DNA of 64,000 nucleotides from assembly GCA_963930775.1 (NCBI GenBank), contig OZ005693.1, positions 1,550,001 through 1,614,000 of the forward strand. Direction: 5' to 3'. This stretch comes from Cliona cf. orientalis. Lineage: Eukaryota > Porifera > Demospongiae > Clionaida > Clionaidae. Below are positions 10,921 to 22,525 of this stretch, piece by piece. Below the pieces are notes generated by a model that saw only the letters and a list, made by a program, of their open reading frames with translations, was not told where the DNA came from and searched no databases. Position 1 is the first letter of the stretch; every line of letters starts with the position of its first letter. The translations under genes were made by a program, and so were the position numbers.

Positions 10921-12270
10921 ATGGCTCGTGAAAATATCACATGTTTTGATGACTTTCTTCAATGTTATAGAGAGCAAATATTTTACGTTGATATCGTAAA
11001 AGTTTCCATCCTACTGCTCATCGTTATTGCACATGTCGTGGCCATTTGCTGCATATGCCGAAGGTTAGTAATCGACCGCGTAGCTACCGACCATCCTTCA
11101 ATGTTGTACGTATAGCACAGAAATCCTAATATTTAATTATTAAATTTTAGGCTCTTATTTTGTGTGTGTGCACTGATCACTTAGGAAAAGAAGATCCTAT
11201 AATGTTGAATCCAAAAAGGATAGAGAATATATCACCTTAGGTAACTAGCTTAACCTTTAGTACATCACTGATTTAGCTACATGGAGCTAATTTAATTTTT
11301 GCAGAGAAAGAAGGAGATGGATTCAGGATGGAAGAAGTTGATCATGAAGGAGAAATAACTACTGAGGGAGAGAAACTGAACAAGAGCAAAACTAAGGCTA
11401 ATGACTGGGCTGAAGATGCAAAGCTGGAAAACATTTCTGAAGGTAAACTCTATTATGCATTTTTTAAGCTATATGATCATCACAAGCAAATACATAGCTA
11501 ATCATCTCTGATCAATCACCTCTGGCTTAAGCAAAACATCCATAATTTAGCTAAGAACACACAATAAACCCCATTAAATTTTTATAGTTGTGGTATCTGT
11601 ATCTGCAGCAATGTATGACACAGTGGAGTGCACTACGGATCAACCATCAACCATCCATCAAACAAAATTTAATACTGACCCCCATGCAGTGGATGGAGAT
11701 AATTATTATGACATCATCACTCATGTGGAACAGGATGACTGTACTCGTGCGGGAATTAAGAATAGCAGCGACAGTGCAGGTGCTGAGATTGCCAAGGAGA
11801 ACAAAGAAAAGAAAGTAGAAAAAGAAATCGTAGAGGTGGAGTATTCCGTACCTGACAAATCATACAAGAAAAAGAAGCAGAATTCCGGGAAAGCAGCAGG
11901 CACAACCTTAGAACAGGGCGCATCATCATCAAAGTCAGGCACTAGTATGCAGCAATTGTCAATGCCACCGCCAATTTCATCAGAGTACTCAATTATCACC
12001 CAGCAAGACATGGATAAAAGCGAAAGAAACGGGTCAACTGAAAATGGACAACGTAGAGGAAGAACAAGTAGCCCACCAGAAGAACCCCCTCCTCCTCTTC
12101 CCCCGGCCTTCGTTGACGAGGAGAACCCTGCAATTAAAGAGGGAATTCAGTCCAGTGCTCAGAGCACAGCGCTAGCAGTAGGTCTTGGAATCAACCCAAT
12201 AGGGGGAGGATTGCCACTCTATGATGACCCTGACAGCCTTGTAGCCTCTGAACCTCAACAGGAGATGTAA
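10921..12270 (+). CDS. B3: LAT-like adaptor lacking the C-terminal YMNV
   Basis: Exons 10921-11063, 11185-11240, 11305-11442 and 11609-12270 give 332 residues with matching phases. It differs from B1 and B2 in three ways. The TM region reads FYVDIVKVSILLL, with an Asp and a Lys at its outer end, plus a His near the middle. The LEYNTLLHV segment is deleted. One base is missing near the end (GAGATG-TAA-TG instead of GAGATG-TAC-ATG), so translation stops just before the MYMNV motif. It keeps MYDTVE, YYDIITHVE, EYSVPDK, EYSIITQ, PPPPLPP and LYDDPDS. The promoter is intact, so it may be expressed as an adaptor without the Grb2-type site. Confidence 0.8.
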
Positions 12271-12314
12271 TGAACGTTGGTAAGAGATGAATTCTCCAAA
12301 ATCCAGCAATTATT

Positions 12315-12904
12315 CACAGCAAAAACAAATTGATTACACTAATCTAATGTGGGTTGCTTTAGTTGCACTAGTACTGGTACATTAATTCCTATCATAGCTC
12401 CTATAATCCAGTTAATTATAGATACTATCTCAAACTTGCCACAGTTACGTATTACATGAATTTGATAATACTCCTGGGACAAGTGTACGTGCAACTATGC
12501 CTGCCTGTTATTCACAAACTGGCTTTGACATAGTTTAGGCCACTGTTTGTTGTAAACGTGTTTCTGGTCACATCAGAGCTCACTTAGCCATGCGGGCGGG
12601 CGGTTATCATTATTCATTATTCCATTATTTTACCTCAGCATATCCTGTACAATTTGAACATTTCCTGGACAAACCACAGACAGGATGTAATTTTGGTAAT
12701 TGAACTGAGCATGCGCAGTGCCAAATAATGACAATAATGGCCGAAACAGGCGGCCTCTAAAATAGCATGCGGGCGGGTGACCAGAAACACGTTTACAACT
12801 AACACTGGCCTTAGTAATATTATGAGAACTATGATATGGAGGTATAGTGTGTGCAACTGAAGTAACCCACATTAGTTTAATATGATCCACTTGTTTTTAC
12901 AGTG
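12315..12904. mobile_element. Non-autonomous DNA element downstream of B3
   Basis: Ends are imperfect inverted repeats of about 50 bp: CACAGCAAAAACAA...TAATGTGGGTT at the left and its reverse complement at the right. It interrupts the B-type 3' flank between CAGCAATTATT and TTGCTGTTAAT, which are contiguous in the other copies. It hosts a second element at 12538-12810. No ORF of note. Confidence 0.75.
12538..12810. mobile_element. PIF/Harbinger-type MITE nested in the 12315 element
   Basis: Inverted termini GGCCACTGTTTGTTGTAAAC and GTTTACAACTAACACTGGCC, extending to about 34 bp each. TTA is duplicated on both sides (12535-12537 and 12811-12813). GGCC-type ends with a TWA target duplication fit the PIF/Harbinger superfamily. 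Non-coding. Confidence 0.75.
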
Positions 12905-13179
12905 TTGCTGTTAATTTTTGCTACTGCTATAATTATTATTGTGTGTATTACTGTAGTGCAGTGTAATGAGATATTGCTTCCATACATATTTAGTGTAATA
13001 ATACTGAAATAAATTTGTACAGTTGTCTATAATAAAATTACAATTATTAGTACTATTACGTGAAATTGAATGACATTGTGTAATCATAGTTTTGCATTCT
13101 TTGGTTATGACCTCTCCTGCCAGGAATTCTGGATAGTACAAAGGAATTTCAGCCTTCGATGATCTACACGCATTAATAT

Positions 13180-13359
13180 TATTATAAGATCTACTACTTT
13201 CTGGTCAGGCTGTCACGTCAGGACTCACTATCTTATTTTGAATACGTCGTGGTTTTTGCGCATGCCCAATCAAGTCGCTTCGCGCGTGCGCAGTTCAACA
13301 TGCTTATTATTCACCACGCCTACAATTGTAACAGGAACATCGTTGCGAAGTAAAGAAAG
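13180..13359 (+). promoter_or_regulatory. C-type promoter in front of the B4 copy
   Basis: This stretch matches the region before gene C (about 15350-15543), not the B1-B3 promoters. Shared items are TTTCTGGTCAGGCTGTCACG, GTCGCTTCGCGCGTGCGCAG (NRF1-like palindrome), TATTATTCACCACGCC and the final AAAGAAAGATG. So B4 has a promoter and 5' coding end of the C type. Confidence 0.65.
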
Positions 13360-15056
13360 ATGACTGACAGCACCGAAATGACGGACTTTTTTGACGCCTA
13401 CCACTATTATTATACTATGGCCACTCCAAATGAGAACATAGTTTCCCGTCCACCGCCCGCCTCTTTCTGATGCTACCGCTTCGTTTGACCATTATATCCA
13501 TTATTTATGGTTGTAGCTAGCTAGGAGCAATACTGCTTCATGAATTTTGAAGCTAGCAACCAACGGTGATGTGTGTACTTACGTTGCTTTCATGATAATA
13601 ATGCTCCTTCTTGTCAAGGTGCTGCTATCAGCGCACACTAGCTAGCGGTAGCACTGGCTAGCTGTCCATGCTCTCCTTGTATGCACGTGCACAATTGTGG
13701 GATAAAGAATTTTAATTATATTCATTGTGCTCATAATGATATTCATAATAATGGTTAATGGTAATGGGCGCCCGCCCGCATGTAAAATGCAGGAAGCCAG
13801 GACGGGAAACTATATTCTCATTTGGAGTGGCCTAACCATCTGCTGCATATGCCGCAGGTTAGTAATCAATCGCGCAGTATCATACCATCCTCCAGTGCTA
13901 TATAGCTGCACATATTAAAACCTTAGCATTTTAATTCATGCTCTAACTTTTTCTGTGTGTGTGCACCGATCACCTTAATAGGTTGAAAAGAAGATCATAT
14001 AATGTCGGATCCAAAGAGGATAAGGAAGATATCAACTTAGGTAACTGGTATATAGCTAAACCATTAATAAGTCATTGAATAATACATATTATATTTGCAG
14101 AGATGAAAGGAGATGGATTCAAGACAAAAGCTGGAGGAGAAATATCTGCTGACAGAGAGAAAGATAAGAGCAAAACTAAGGCTAATGACTGGGCTGAAGA
14201 TGCAAAGCTGGAAAACTATTCTGAAGGTAAACTCTATATTATGCACTTTGCTAGCTATAATTATGATCATTGCAAGCAAATACACAATCATCTCTGATCA
14301 ATCACCTCTGGCTCAAGCAAAACATCCATTAGCTAAGAACACACAATAGCTAAACCCCATTAAATTTTTATAGTTGTGGTATCTGTATCTGCAGCAATGT
14401 ATGACACAGTGGCCACTACGGATCAACCATCAACCATCCATCAAACAAAACAAACAAAATTTAATACTGACCCCAGTACAATGGATGGAGATAATTATGA
14501 CATCATCACTCATGTGGAACAGGATGACTGTACTTGTACGGGAAACAAGAATAGCAGCGATAGTGCAGGTGTTAAGATTGCCAAGGAGAACAAAGCAGAG
14601 AAGGAAATCGTAGAGGTGGAGTATTCCGTACCTGACAAATCATACAAGAAAAAGAAGCAGAATTCCGGGAAAGCAGCAGGCACAACCTTAGAACAGGGCG
14701 CATCATCAGGCACTAGTACGCAGCGATTGTCGATGCCACCTCCAACTTCATCAGAGTACTTGAATATCACCCAGCAAGATACGGGTAAAAGCAAAAGAAA
14801 CGGGTCAACTGAAAATGGACAACGTAGAGGAAGAACAAGTAGCCCACCAGAAGAACCCCCTCCTCCTCTTCCCCCAGCCTTCGTCGACGAGGAGAACCCT
14901 GCAATTAAAGGGGGAATTCAGTCCAGTGCTCAGAGCACAGCAGCAGGTCTTGGAATCAATCCAACAGGGGGAGGGCTGGCACTCTATGATGACCCTGATA
15001 GCCTTGTAACCTCTGAACCTCAACAGGAGATGTACATGAATGTTGGCAAGAGATGA
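13360..15056 (+). pseudogene. B4: chimeric LAT-like adaptor without a TM segment
   Basis: The first exon starts like gene C (ATG 13360; TEMTDFFDAY) and is cut by a transposon at 13419. After the transposon only the last 25 bp of a B-type exon 1 remain (13833-13857, coding ICCICRR). The TM-coding part is gone. Exons 2-4 (13982-14040, 14101-14226, 14395-15056) are intact B-type with MYDTV, NYDIITHVE, EYSVPDK, EYLNITQ, PPPPLPP, LYDDPDS and MYMNVGKR. A different upstream ATG (13727) opens a frame through the transposon into CCICRR, so a soluble or weakly hydrophobic product cannot be excluded, but a normal membrane adaptor is not encoded. Confidence 0.7.
13419..13832. mobile_element. Harbinger-type MITE at the B4 chimera junction
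   Basis: Inverted termini of about 33 bp, GGCCACTCCAAATGAGAAC... and the reverse complement ending ...TTTGGAGTGGCC. The right flank is TAA, as in intact B-type exon 1 (GTCG-TAACCATC); the left flank is C-type sequence ending TAT, so the two sides do not form a simple target duplication. GC-rich GCCCGCCCGCAT inside resembles the 12538 element. Confidence 0.7.
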
Positions 15057-15543
15057 ATTCTCCAAAATCCAGCAATTATTGCTATTAATTCAGTTTGCTA
15101 TTATTGCGTGCATTACTGTAGTGCAGTGTAATGAGATATTGCTTCCATACAAATTTAGTGTAATAATACTGAAATAAATTTGTACAGTTGTTTATAATAA
15201 AATCAAAATTATTACTATTAAGTGAAAGTGAATGACATTGTGCAATCATAATACTTTTGCATTCTTTGGTTACGACCTCGGTTACGACCTCTCCTGCCAG
15301 GAGTTCTGAACAGTGCAAAGGAACTTCAGCCTCCGATGAGCTACACGCATTAATATTATTATAAGATCTACTACTTTCTGGTCAGGCTGTCACGTCAGGA
15401 CTCACTATCTTGAATAGATCCTTTTATGGATACGGCGTGGTTTTGCGCATGTCGCTTCGCGCGTGCGCAGTTCAAGATGCGTATTATTCACCACGCCTAC
15501 AATTATAGCAGGAACATTGTTGCGAACTAAAGAATAAAGAAAG
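15057..15543 (+). promoter_or_regulatory. B4 3' flank and gene C promoter
   Basis: The first 250 bp match the B-type 3' flanks (GAAATAAATTTG, TTATAATAAAATC). From about 15350 the C promoter begins, with CTTCGCGCGTGCGCAG at about 15455 and no clear TATA box. No gene seen in the interval. Confidence 0.5.
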
Positions 15544-18030
15544 ATGGGATCTGCCACCGACGCCGAATTGGGCTTTTTTGACGCCTTAAACAGCGATGAA
15601 TATTTATACTTGGGTGCAACTTTCTACACTGCCGTAGGAGTTGTGGCCACGCTCGTCATCATTATCATCATCATGGCAATTGGTTACTGCTGCTTTGCAA
15701 GATACCTTGTGAAACGAAACAGGCTAATGAATAGGTATACTATCACCATATTATACTATAGCTCTATCGATGATAATATCCTACCTTCTTCCGCCTTTAA
15801 ATTTGTTTACCGAATGTACAGGAAAGTAAAACTGTTGACATCTCCACAGGAGAATAATGATGATATTATTGAACTTAAAGTGAACAATACTACTCTGAAA
15901 CCAGGTGAGGTAGCTATACTCAGTTTTGAGAGCTGGTCATTTTCAGAATCTTATAATATTATATACCAGTGCAAATAGTCACGGCAGTATCACTGTGTTC
16001 CCAGTTTGATGCACTGGCTATAGTAAATTTGGTGTAGATTAAAGTTACTGTAGCTATCTAGCATTGGAACATGTACCCTCTACAGTTGGTCAATGTGGTA
16101 CGTTAGTTAGCTAACTGGTATATATTAGGTCATGTTTGTTTTTGAGATGAGTATGTGCATACAAGATGTGTACCTGAACTATAGAGCTAGTGTAACGTAT
16201 CAGCGTCCATATCATGTTGCTGACATGCAGGCAGCGTAGAGGAAGACAATGTCAATGAACAACAAACTAAACGACAGCTGCAGCTGTCACAAGAGAATGT
16301 AGCTACTGAGATGAGTAGCCAGGACAACTTGAGGGACACGATTCCACTCATCCAAGAAAAAGTCGACGAAATACCCAATGAGAACAAGACTATAGACCCT
16401 AAGCAAGTGAAAAACATCCCAGAAGGTATATATTATGGGATCCGGAATTGGGCTAAGCTATACTTTACAATGCTACAATCACACATTTATACTAATATGA
16501 AATAGTATGGAACATGTACGTGGCTGTTATGCTGTAATCATATATAGGGCTTTTTGCAACTATAATATACAGGGCCTCCTTGTTTGATAAGAGTAGTCAT
16601 GTGTAGTATGCTCAGTGCATGGCTAATAAATTAAACACCCATGTGTACTTTTAGTGAACGAAAACCAATAATATACACTTGCGTGGTGTACAGAATAAAC
16701 AGATACTTACAATAATGTTTAGTTAGAAGCCTTATACAGGATGACCTACAAGTTGAAACTTTACATCTACATGTCTTGAGCAATTCTGCATTGTATAGTG
16801 AAATATATAGCACTAACATTATCGTGCGGCTCATGCATAATAATATTATCTGATTGCACCAAGTGTGCTACTGCAGGGCAGCTATTGATGATAGATCATC
16901 ACTAATTTGAAGATTTCACACAAGAATACTAATTAAACGTGTATTATGTGATTATAAGAGAGATCCCATTAAATTTGGCCCATTTGTCACACATAAAATT
17001 TTAGCTTATTGCTACACTTGTTGCCAGCTATATAATATAGCTCTCTGAGTTACAATTTTCAACAAGTCCAACATGTTATTGTTGTATAGTGTATAGTAGA
17101 AGTACATACCGTTACACTATAATCTTGTATCTGCTATTGACAGGAATGTATGCCACCGTAAACAACGATGATAAAACAGAGAATGGAGTTGCTCACAATA
17201 TGACTGTCACAGCAGATGTGATGCCACCAATGGTTCATGGTTTTACGGTAAATGACGGAGACTATGCTGAAGTGAAGTGTGACCTTAGTACGTCGTATCC
17301 GTATCCACCTGGTGATAGTGCAAAGGACCGTTCGCGTACTTTACCTAGTACCGCTATGGTTGATATTGACATGGAAAATGAAGATTACAGTCGACTTGTC
17401 CATGACACACAAAAGAACCCACGTCATTCAATGCCACTTTTGTCGGACTATTCCCGAATAGGCGTCGGTGGAGCAAAGTGGCGCAGCTTGGAAACGGAAT
17501 TGGACCAGAATCAGAATCAGAATCAGAATGAGGATCTGTACGCCACACCAAATCCCAAAACCAGGTCGAATCATGATATCATGAACAGTGCTGCATACTG
17601 TGATACTCCCTCCCCACTTCCCACACCAGTAATAGACGATCCTGATAAAATATTGGGAACTCCAGGCAGCCAGGAATCGAGACCATCAAGTCAAAAACAA
17701 GGAAAGGAAAGTGACAAAGAGATGACATTGGACACATCGGCACCGCCAAAGGGAGAGTCACCCCCTCCCCTTCCTCCGCCCTACCTAGACGGGGACCTTG
17801 AGGAAGCCAGCGAGGCTTTGTACGATGAGGCAATTATTGTGAATCACTATCAGAATGTAAGCAGCCGTATTGAGTCGGGAGATGGAAATGTTGATCGCGA
17901 TGGGAAAGGAGGGTTCAGTGGTTATTCAAAACTTGTGGACATTAATGTGGCTAAGGAGAATGCAGGCCTAATGAACACAGGGGATCTCCAGGAGGGCATA
18001 TACGATAGCATTGATCAAGAAGGAGATTAG
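15544..18030 (+). CDS. C: transmembrane adaptor with many tyrosine motifs
   Basis: Exons 15544-15734, 15822-15904, 16231-16425 and 17144-18030; phases match, 451 residues. The roughly 30-residue N-terminus has no clear signal peptide. The TM helix (about residues 28-52) ends in YCCF, then KRNR. The tail contains MYATVNN, DYAEVK, EDYSRLVHD, SDYSRIGV, a QN repeat, LYATPNP, AAYCDTP, PSPLPTP, PPPLPPPYL, LYDEAIIVNHYQNV, GYSKLVDI and IYDSIDQ. These are candidate SH2 and SH3 ligands; YSRL and YSKL are half-ITAM-like, and YQNV is a YxN site. The exon plan is the same as in B1-B3 but the sequence is only distantly similar. Intron 3 is about 720 bp with no other gene visible. Confidence 0.8.
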
Positions 18031-19002
18031 CACTTACACTTATACTCAGTACTTTAATGGAATGAAATGAAATTTGACACAGCTCATGCATAGCTACTGA
18101 GTGAATTATAGTATACATGTAAATTATTATAGCTGACACAGTAATTTCGTTCTCAAGTGAGTGTACATGTAGAATTTATCAACTACAGACTGCACAATGA
18201 TAATAATTATTGTACTGCTTCATAACAAGTTACTTTCCTATAAAAACGATCTACATTAAATTGATCATAAGACCACATGACACACACTGTCAGGTAAACA
18301 ACTGCATGCAATTGCTACATGTCACAAACACATTTCCTCATCATATGCATAATATTATATTATTCCAATTCATACTATACATTATTTACTGATATTATTA
18401 TTATAATAATATTATGGTATATAGGGAAATATTAACTTCCTGTATTATTATAGGAACAGTCATTGTGGCAAGTATTTTGGCTATACAGATAGTGCTAGCT
18501 GAATAGATAATGTCATGCAATTCTATAGGAAGCTCAGTAAAATTAAGCTCAGACATTATTTGCATGACGTTATTATTGTATACCGGTACTATGTATAGTG
18601 TTAATTGTGTATACCATTTCCAGCTGCGCAGTCCATTATACAAGGGTTAGCAGCCCCTCTAATCATTGGAATACTTAATTTTGGTGAATTTACTATTGAC
18701 TGATTCAGAAAGTACATGCAGGTGCACGTTAACGTATATAATGATCATGTAAGTATAATTATATAATTATTATGGCTGCATGTAGTAAACTTCATGTTTT
18801 GCTTCACTAATAGAAGACTGTTTTCAACAACCAGGTACTTTGGGAAACTGTTTCAATTGAATCCAAGTTCAACAGCTGTGCATGATCGCATGTGGCTACG
18901 TACAGCTATAGCTGCAACTCAACAATATACGCCACATGACATACATTAACAGTTACTATAGAGGATAATGAAAGAATAGTTATAAGACAGCTAGCTACAG
19001 CA
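18031..19002. other. Intergenic stretch between C and D1
   Basis: AT-rich DNA with TATTATAATAATATT runs and no convincing exon or repeat element on either strand. Confidence 0.6.
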
Positions 19003-20137
19003 ATGGCTACGTATCTGACTAAAATGCCCCATGGACGACGATACACAAGTTTTATGTTGAAGGCTATAGTGTTTGTCTATGTAATCAGTAGAATAGTATG
19101 CAGTGCAAATGAAGAGATGGGACTCGTGAGAAGAGTCAGAAGACGATTAAGTGAGGATCTCTATTTTTATGATGAATCACAACATGGAAGCTGTGATAGT
19201 GAAAATCGTACTTACTTGGTGGAAGAAAGATGTTGTGTGAATAACACAGAATTGATTAATGGTAACAAAATGAGCTAAACCATTGCAGTTAATATTATTG
19301 TCTTAAATTTGTACAGGCTGTAACTTTGCAATTACCAGTGCTTCTGTATCACAAATTCCAGGCAGACTTTTTGTGCGCATTAGTGAGAATGATTTAGAAA
19401 CTAGTACTATGAGAATATTGCTAACATTTTATGAAAATAGTACTGAAACCAATGCGGTCATTACTCTCAGGGATCCACCGCAACAGAGCTTGCTGTCAAA
19501 TTGTCATGTGTCCAGTTTAGAGGCGTATCGAGGAAAGCAACAGGCAATCAAAATATGTCATAATGGCTTCAATATCAGTAATCAAGGAAACATTGAGGTA
19601 AGTGCATCAGTATTGCCAACTATAACTCCCAAAAACTGGTATCATAATGTAGATTCATATAAGTGATCTGGCATATGATATTAAGGAGCTCAAAGGGGAA
19701 CTATATCGCATGAATCTGTCCTGTTCAGGCGCTATAAGTGGATGTCTCTTCTTTAAGATCATGGGAGATGCTAATCTCACCAACGGTTAGTTGCTGGATC
19801 CTAAATTAATAATATCTCATATGACCCACCCACATACACGTTGTGATACCACACCAATGTTGCAGCAAAGTTTGATGGTCATATACCTGCAGTCAATATA
19901 AGAGGACAACATACTGATAATATCGATGATACCACCGTCAAGAATACTGTAATGGCACGGAGCACTTTACCACCTGCCATGTCCACAGATGCACCTGGTT
20001 CAAGCGCGGCTATCTTAGACTACGCCACCTATGCCATCCTGGCAGTTGCTGGACTTCTGATTCTGCTGTTTATTGCAGCTTTAGTTGGTACAATTCTGTT
20101 CTTCTGTCGTACCAAGGACAAAAAGAGATACAGATAG
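19003..20137 (+). CDS. D1: SLEVYRG receptor with very short tail
   Basis: Exons 19003-19261, 19317-19597, 19653-19785, 19866-20137 (phases 1, 0, 1), 314 residues. Signal peptide around residues 15-35 (three early ATGs; the first is used here). Ectodomain: VRRVRRRLSEDL, TYLVEERCCV, C-N-F-A-I, C-H-V-S-S-L-E-A-Y-R-G-K, GELYRMNLSC, SGCLFFKI. The LPE stretch of the siblings is shortened, and there is an N-linked site NLT. Exon 4 starts AKFDG and encodes a stalk, a TM helix (AILAVAGLLILLFIAALVG) and only about 12 cytoplasmic residues (FCRTKDKKRYR). No tyrosine docking motif is present apart from the Y next to the last residue. Like short-tailed members of vertebrate paired receptors it may need a partner chain or act as a decoy (inference). 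Confidence 0.82.
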
Positions 20138-20368
20138 ATAGATAGCGATTATGGTACTATTATTGTTCGGTATAAAAATTGCTATAGCTAATACTTCAGT
20201 AATATCTAATTGCTATAGTTTCAGTTCAGTTAATTATTTACATGCACTTAACATTGATAACCGATCTCTTGGGGAAAACTGGCAAATTATAACTATAGTA
20301 GCGATGTTATCAGGCACCTAATTGATAGTTAACTAGTTTTGAGTTGGTCACGGCTATTAATTAAAATT

Positions 20369-21608
20369 ATGGCTCTGAGAAAGCTTCTCATGTTTGGGGC
20401 CATGAACCTCATCTTGTCAGTCTATAGGACTAGGGTAGTGTGTATGGATGGCACTGAGACTGAGTTAGCAGTGCCAGTATTAGTTGAAAGACAGCTTGGA
20501 AATGATACTGTTCACTTCAGTTCAGCACGTAACGTCAAATCATGCAACACTGACAACAAATTCACTTATTTGGTGGATGACAGGATATGTGTGAGTAATG
20601 AAGAACTGCTCAATGGTAACCACTCTGGCATGGTTGTATCATTATAATGCCGTACATGCATACTATAGCGTGCATGCTCGATGTCTGTAGAATATTGCGT
20701 GTGTACGGGTAGCTAGCTGTGTGGATAAAGCTCATGTATGGTTTGCTGACAAACATGCAGCTTGCAAGTTTACCATTGCTTCTGACGAGTCAATAACACT
20801 CCAAGATCATACTATTAGAGTTGCTGTGGATTTTTTAGAGAACCAACAAACTAACAACACGGTGACATTACTGACAGCAGTGGGCACAAATTCATCATCT
20901 GTAGCAGTCATAAGAGACAAAGTACATCAACAAGGGGTAAACAGCTGCCACATTGACAGCTTGGAGGTGTATCGTGGCAGGAAAAAGGCAATAGAGATAA
21001 GTCATGATGGATTCTCAATTAACGAGAATGGAAGTATTCAAGTAATGCCCACATCAATGTATGTTTACATGACAATGCACTATTAACTTTTAGATTGATG
21101 AAGCTGGTGTAATGTACAGTATTGACGAGTTCACAGGGGAGTTGTATCGTATGAATGTGACTTGCTCCGAAGATGAAAATCTAGAAAGTGGGTGCCTATT
21201 CCTCAAGATCATTGGAGTGTCTAACGTCAATAAAGGTTAGTCATACACAACTCCGTACAGCATAATACTCTATGATACACAGCTAAATTTGGTGGTATCG
21301 TATCGGGCATCATTCCAACACAAAATGGAAGGATGGAGACTGATGAATCCAATCCATCGAGAATCACTGTCATCGATATTGTCACATACTCCATTTCAGC
21401 AGTAGCTGGGATTCTACTTCTCTTCTTCAGTGTGGTCTTAATTTGCCTAGCCTGTTGCTACTGTAAATGTACATGTTGCACAAAGACTGAAGCCAATACC
21501 AGGAATAGAAGGTCATGCAGATCTTATAATTTGCCCTACACATGTTATCTAAGCAGCATGAACAAATTTGAAGGGTCAAAAACCAGAGTGGCCTATATCG
21601 AAAATTAA
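20369..21608 (+). CDS. D2: SLEVYRG receptor with cysteine-rich juxtamembrane, short tail
   Basis: Exons 20369-20615, 20761-21041, 21094-21235, 21283-21608 (phases 1, 0, 1), 331 residues. The first ATG in frame is 20369, giving a signal peptide MALRKLLMFGAMNLIL. Ectodomain motifs: LVERQLGND, TYLVDDRICV, C-K-F-T-I, C-H-I-D-S-L-E-V-Y-R-G-R, GELYRMNVTC, ESGCLFLKI. Exon 4 has a TM helix followed by a run of cysteines (CLACCYCKCTCC), likely palmitoylated or membrane-proximal. A roughly 45-residue tail has YNLPYTCYL and VAYIEN but no NPxY, YxN or proline motif. Directly follows D1 with about 230 bp between them. Confidence 0.82.
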
Positions 21609-22525
21609 ATTAAATGTGGGGAAATCATCTTTAAAGGAGTAAAAGCTACACTCAGTCTCTGGTTCTGAACCCTTCGCATAGTTACTAAAACTAATACCAT
21701 GGTTATTAATCCTTGGTAATGCTCTTGAGACAAGCCACACGTATACAGCTAGTGGTTGGCTATTACAGTCCCTGCCATGGGACTATTTATTATAATTCCC
21801 ATGTGTTTGGGAATCCTTTATATAAAGTCTATACACACACAGAAAAGCACCACATGAACAAACATCAGATGTTATTCCAAGCAAGCTGAAACGAGAACTA
21901 GATTTATCTTATCTCGTTTCTGGTAAGTAAACAGCAATGGTGATAAAATAGCTCCTTGATTTATGATATGGTTTATATAGATGCTATTGATATCAATTAT
22001 ACTTCGAAGGAAGCTCTTTCATGATCTGAAAGACCTACTCTCTCTGGTTACTAGCTACAAGACATACCTATAGCCAGAATTAAGAATAATATATAGCTGC
22101 CGCATATAGACGTACATTAATTTTATTATCAGCTTGCCATGCATTTTTAATTTGGTGTACACAGCCAATGATTTACTAGACCATTAAAATTAATTTTTAT
22201 ACCATGTAGTCTTCTGTACCATAATATAGTATCTGTACGTCATGATTGTAAGTATTATTATAAATTTTGCATGTCCCTTGAGCTATACACTGAGGTTGCT
22301 TTGTACACTGACAGATCAGGATTTGTGCATACAATGCATTCTGTACCAATTGATCTCGGTTGGGAAATTGCATTTGCTACACATGAGTAATCTGTGAGTG
22401 CACAGGGTTTTCCTTAGCACCATGGATGTTGAAAAAATAATATATCGTGTGTGAATGCATACACTGTGCATGAGGCTGTGGTAAGGAATAGCTATAGATG
22501 CAGAGTGTGAAGCTAGATAATTGGT
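21609..22525. other. Intergenic stretch between D2 and D3
   Basis: No exon, repeat array or transposon ends recognised; AT-rich with scattered TATA-like sequence before D3. Confidence 0.55.

Noticed and set aside
19003-20137. Immunoglobulin or SRCR domains in the ectodomain
   Set aside because: No Ig cysteine-tryptophan pattern (C-x10-12-W, D-x-x-x-Y-x-C) and no SRCR signature; cysteine spacing does not fit.
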